Part shown: in pieces, positions 60,898-64,000 of the stretch
Layout: each line of letters begins with the position of its first letter
Position numbering within the stretch: position 1 is the first letter of the stretch
NCBI GenBank assembly: GCA_019843655.1
Contig: JACDQD010000005.1
Span: 14,969,575-15,033,574, forward strand
Length of the DNA stretch: 64,000 nt
DNA from: Lethocerus indicus
Lineage: Eukaryota; Arthropoda; Insecta; Hemiptera; Belostomatidae
Direction: 5' to 3'
Notes under the pieces: model-generated
The model's input: only the letters and a program-made list of their open reading frames with translations
The model's database searches: none
What the model was told of the DNA's origin: nothing
Translations under genes and position numbers: made by a program

Positions 60898-61851
60898 CAT
60901 AGAGAAATATTTGGTACGATATATAACAAGCAACACACATGCGCAAGCAAATAATTTCATTCAGTTTTACATACACTGTGTCATAATACTGAGTTACTAC
61001 TAGTGACTCTGTCCACCGTTTAACAACCAGGAACTAGAAGGAATATTTCCAATGTTAAAGTTTTTAGGAAACATAACAGTGAAAATAAGAAAGACGTCTA
61101 GGATTCCACTTAAAATACATCGCGAGGAAACGGTCCCCCGGACAGAAACTGGGTTTATGAGTCATAAAATGCTTCTATAGTTTCAATCATCTATTTTCAT
61201 ATTAACATATAAAACGAGGCGTCATCGGAAATTCCTCATTCGCTACTTACGGCCATGGATTCAGTGAGGAAAGATTTTATTTATAAATGAACAATGTTTT
61301 AGTTACTGTACCATTTCCCTCTGATGAAAACTAATACATCTTTTTACTGCACGATGTAATCCAACCAAATTCAGCAGCAGGTAGGAGGCAGAGATAAAGG
61401 TACAATAAAAATAGAAATTTTGTTCTCAAATTTCTTTAAACTTATTCCCATTCATTCACCATTATAAATCCATGGAAGGCAAAATAATTAAAAAAGAAAT
61501 AAGGGAAGGAATATTTAAATAGGTAAAAAATAGAACAACAAGAAAGATTACACAGGATGCATATAATATTAATTAAGAATTGAAAGCAGGTTAGTAATAC
61601 TTGAAGAATTCAAATTTTTGTTTTGTATTTTATAGTATTATGTATTTCTCTTTTCAGATTCTGAATACACAATATTCACATTTTAACCTGAAAAGAACGA
61701 AAATGTGTGCTTTATTCTCTTTCATAAGAATCTTCAGTGTATGATTTAAAATAGCTAATTTTTTGATATAGATACATGTTAAATATAATTAATTCTTAAT
61801 AATATCATAATGCGTTCATATTTTCTATATCCCTATCCATGTTAGTCTATC

Positions 61852-61858
<7 letters not shown>

Positions 61859-61903
<45 letters not shown>
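61859..61903. repeat. (AT)n microsatellite
   Basis: Uninterrupted AT dinucleotides, about 22 units, in very AT-rich DNA. Confidence 0.97.
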
Positions 61904-61906
<3 letters not shown>

Positions 61907-62702
61907 AATATTATTTAATCACAAAATTTAATCATAATGAAATAATTATTTAATAACATAAATTATGTAATAACAAAAGCTTCTTTAATGGTAATATTAC
62001 TTTTTCTACAATAAGATAATTTATATAATACCTATTTTAAGGTAATGATATAGTTTTCTATGTAATAAAATATTTATATACATAATTCTATTAACTGTAT
62101 CCACATTCATTTCCAGAGGCAAATAAATTATAAAAATATCTGCAATTTTCATGTCACACCTCTATTCGCTGAACTCACATAATCTATTATATTGCTATTA
62201 ACATAAGTTACAATTTCCAAGTTTGAAAATATAAATTATGCTATATAAATGCTAATGCAAATTACAGAGTTACTTTTCTTAATTAATTTAACTCAAACTT
62301 GCACTTATAAATCTTTTTGAATGAAATAATTTCTTTAAAAAATCCATACCATTGCACAAGTATGCACACATAATATAAAAAGTAAAAATGTGACAGACTA
62401 TACACACTGAAAATCCAGGAATTTTTTGTACTTAAAATTTAGTATAAAAATTAAATGATAATAACTAAAATAAATTTCTATATGAATTCTACATATATTT
62501 GCTATCTTGTTCAATGATAATAAGTAGATTAAGTATCTATTAAAAAATTTACAAAAATGTTACTTATTTGTGGTTTGCACTTCTTTTAGTACTTTCAACA
62601 TCCATGTTTTAATCAAAATATTACAATTTCATATGTGTTCAACTTATGTTATTAGACATACAATTGTGGGTATAAATTGGTGAATGGGTATGTCATCAAT
62701 AA

Positions 62703-63449
62703 ACTCACTGCACTGTCACTGTCACTTGTACTGTGGTGGTTATCTGTTTGTCGTGTGTATGTATGTGTCTTTTATTGTGTTTTTTGGGCATGTTGTTTGT
62801 CTTGTTTGTATTGTGAAGGAGTTTGTTAATCGGATTAAGCCTTTGTTGGATTATGGGTTAGATATATATTTGATAACACAACTGGTCACAACTATTAGGT
62901 TCTGACTTGCAAATATATGACAGGAAACCGTTTCTGATATTGTTTATTTACGATCATAAATGTTTTCCTTCCGTTTCAAATTTATTGAAAAAAGTTTATT
63001 TCTAGTAATCTAGTTAATCTGTCCAAGTCCACCCAACGAACTTTAGTTAAGTACATTTCCGCACCACACTCAGGGGGCGGTAATTTCACAAAAATCGTTC
63101 TTTGAGTGCACCGATAAAATAGGGCCCCTGAGTGTAATAATTTTTTCCTTGTTTTACATTTCATTAATGCATATTAAACATAATGGTAGCGCACAACACG
63201 CTTTTTTCCCTTTAATAATCATGTTACGAACTATTTGTTATTCTTGTACAATACAGTACAAGTGACAGTGACGGTGACAGTGCAGTGAGGATGCCCAAAA
63301 AACATCCAAAGTGCCAAAAGTGACTAACACCGCTACTGAAGATGGCGAGCAGCCGAAACCGGTCTAGCAAAAGACCAAACCAGCGAAAGGGGACAGAAAC
63401 ACACGAAACCTACGGTATTCCAACCCCTCACAAACCACAAAACAGGTAT
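62703..63449 (+). mobile_element. TIR element copy (interior plus right arm)
   Basis: The left arm is truncated within the CACTGCACTGTCACTG segment. The interior and the full right arm (about 63256-63449, roughly 190 bp) are present. The arm ends AACAGGTATTCT, the reverse of the start of copy A, and this defines the family terminus. The open frames across it are repeat read-through. Confidence 0.8.
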
Positions 63450-63750
63450 TCTAAACTAATTATTATAATAATAAAACACGTATTATTATTTAATCACTTA
63501 TTGTTTTTCGTTTGTGTCAGTAATTGTATAAGTGTTTTAATTCATAGAAAATTCTATTTGTTTAATTTCCATTTAATTTTTACGTATTCAGTACTTTAGT
63601 ATGTAATAAAAAGGTAGAGGTAGGAAATTGCGAACTCTAATAAATGATAAAGCTTATAATCTTCACGTGATAAATGAGGATTGCTCGGTACTTCTTAATT
63701 AAGACGCGAGAGTAAATAATACCTGTGTTCTTGCAATCTTCACTCTCTTA

Positions 63751-63840
63751 TTTGGTCCTAAGATAGACCGGTTGCGACTTCTCGCCATTTTCAATAGCGT
63801 TCCGTCTGTAGATTAGTGAGGCTCTTACGCATGTTAGTTA
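63751..63840 (+). repeat. Degenerate TIR-arm fragment joined to a second short repeat
   Basis: The segment 63751-63800 resembles the family arm (TTTGGTCCTAAGATAGACCGG, then CTCGCCATTTTCAATAGCG) with many substitutions. It is followed by TAGATTAGTGAGGCTCTTA, which recurs in diverged form at about 57275-57307. Confidence 0.55.
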
Positions 63841-64000
63841 TTTAAGCGGCATCATGTTTACACTGTTGACTGATTGAAAGATGAAGATTTTATGAAATTT
63901 CTGTTCAATATATTCACATTGAACAAAAGCGGTTGAAGTCCTCACACTTTTTTAAAGTAAATGTATCATGTTGTTACATGACTGGTGAGCATTGTTCGCG

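Larger units (their letters stand above)
60301..62702. other. Upstream intergenic AT-rich DNA
   Basis: Very AT-rich, with two TA microsatellites and no GC-rich patch of the kind seen throughout the introns. No gene is seen. Confidence 0.65.

Noticed and set aside
1..64000. CRISPR arrays, rRNA genes and prokaryotic operons
   Set aside because: No regularly spaced direct repeats, no rRNA signature, and no prokaryotic gene density; the split exons show a eukaryotic gene.

Overview
The window looks like a piece of a large, AT-rich arthropod (most likely insect) genome. There is no bacterial-style gene packing: short open frames, dinucleotide microsatellites and dispersed repeats dominate. One gene can be read with confidence. 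It lies on the minus strand and spans almost the whole window. Three short exons, joined by GT/AG introns with matching phases, encode the N-terminus of a class A neuropeptide GPCR. By remembered family sequence this is the crustacean cardioactive peptide receptor (CCAPR).

Layout on the minus strand, right to left. First coding exon 59193-59119 gives 25 residues, MDPTACSLC...NSFYFYE. Then comes a 49,585-bp intron. Exon 9533-9398 gives TM1, the first intracellular loop and the start of TM2 ([10 protein letters not shown]...[15 protein letters not shown]). Then a 7,718-bp intron. Exon 1679-1576 gives the rest of TM2, the first extracellular loop and the start of TM3 (LTDIVWR...NVACK...FSQ). The gene continues beyond position 1; the DRY-containing exon, TM4-TM7 and the C-tail are not here. 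The 5' flank is 59194 to about 60300, with a TATA-like box, upstream AUGs, a possible 5'-UTR splice acceptor next to the start codon and a GA-rich tract.

The rest is non-coding. It alternates between AT-rich DNA and GC-rich patches of roughly 150-400 bp, which are candidate regulatory DNA but unproven. A family of non-autonomous terminal-inverted-repeat elements occurs at about 1.9, 23.5, 44.7, 52.6, 62.7 and 63.75 kb. Its inner part carries a motif close to the core CTCF recognition sequence, tandemly doubled on a 70-bp period in one copy. One copy has collapsed into a 230-bp hairpin flanked by a 9-bp direct repeat. Other items are a tRNA-like stretch without an anticodon arm, a 25-bp POU-dimer-like palindrome, a heat-shock-element-like dyad, and TA, AGT and CT microsatellites.

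Only the three receptor exons form a gene that works together. The open frames elsewhere could not be tied to any protein family, and I treat them as chance frames unless a search shows otherwise.
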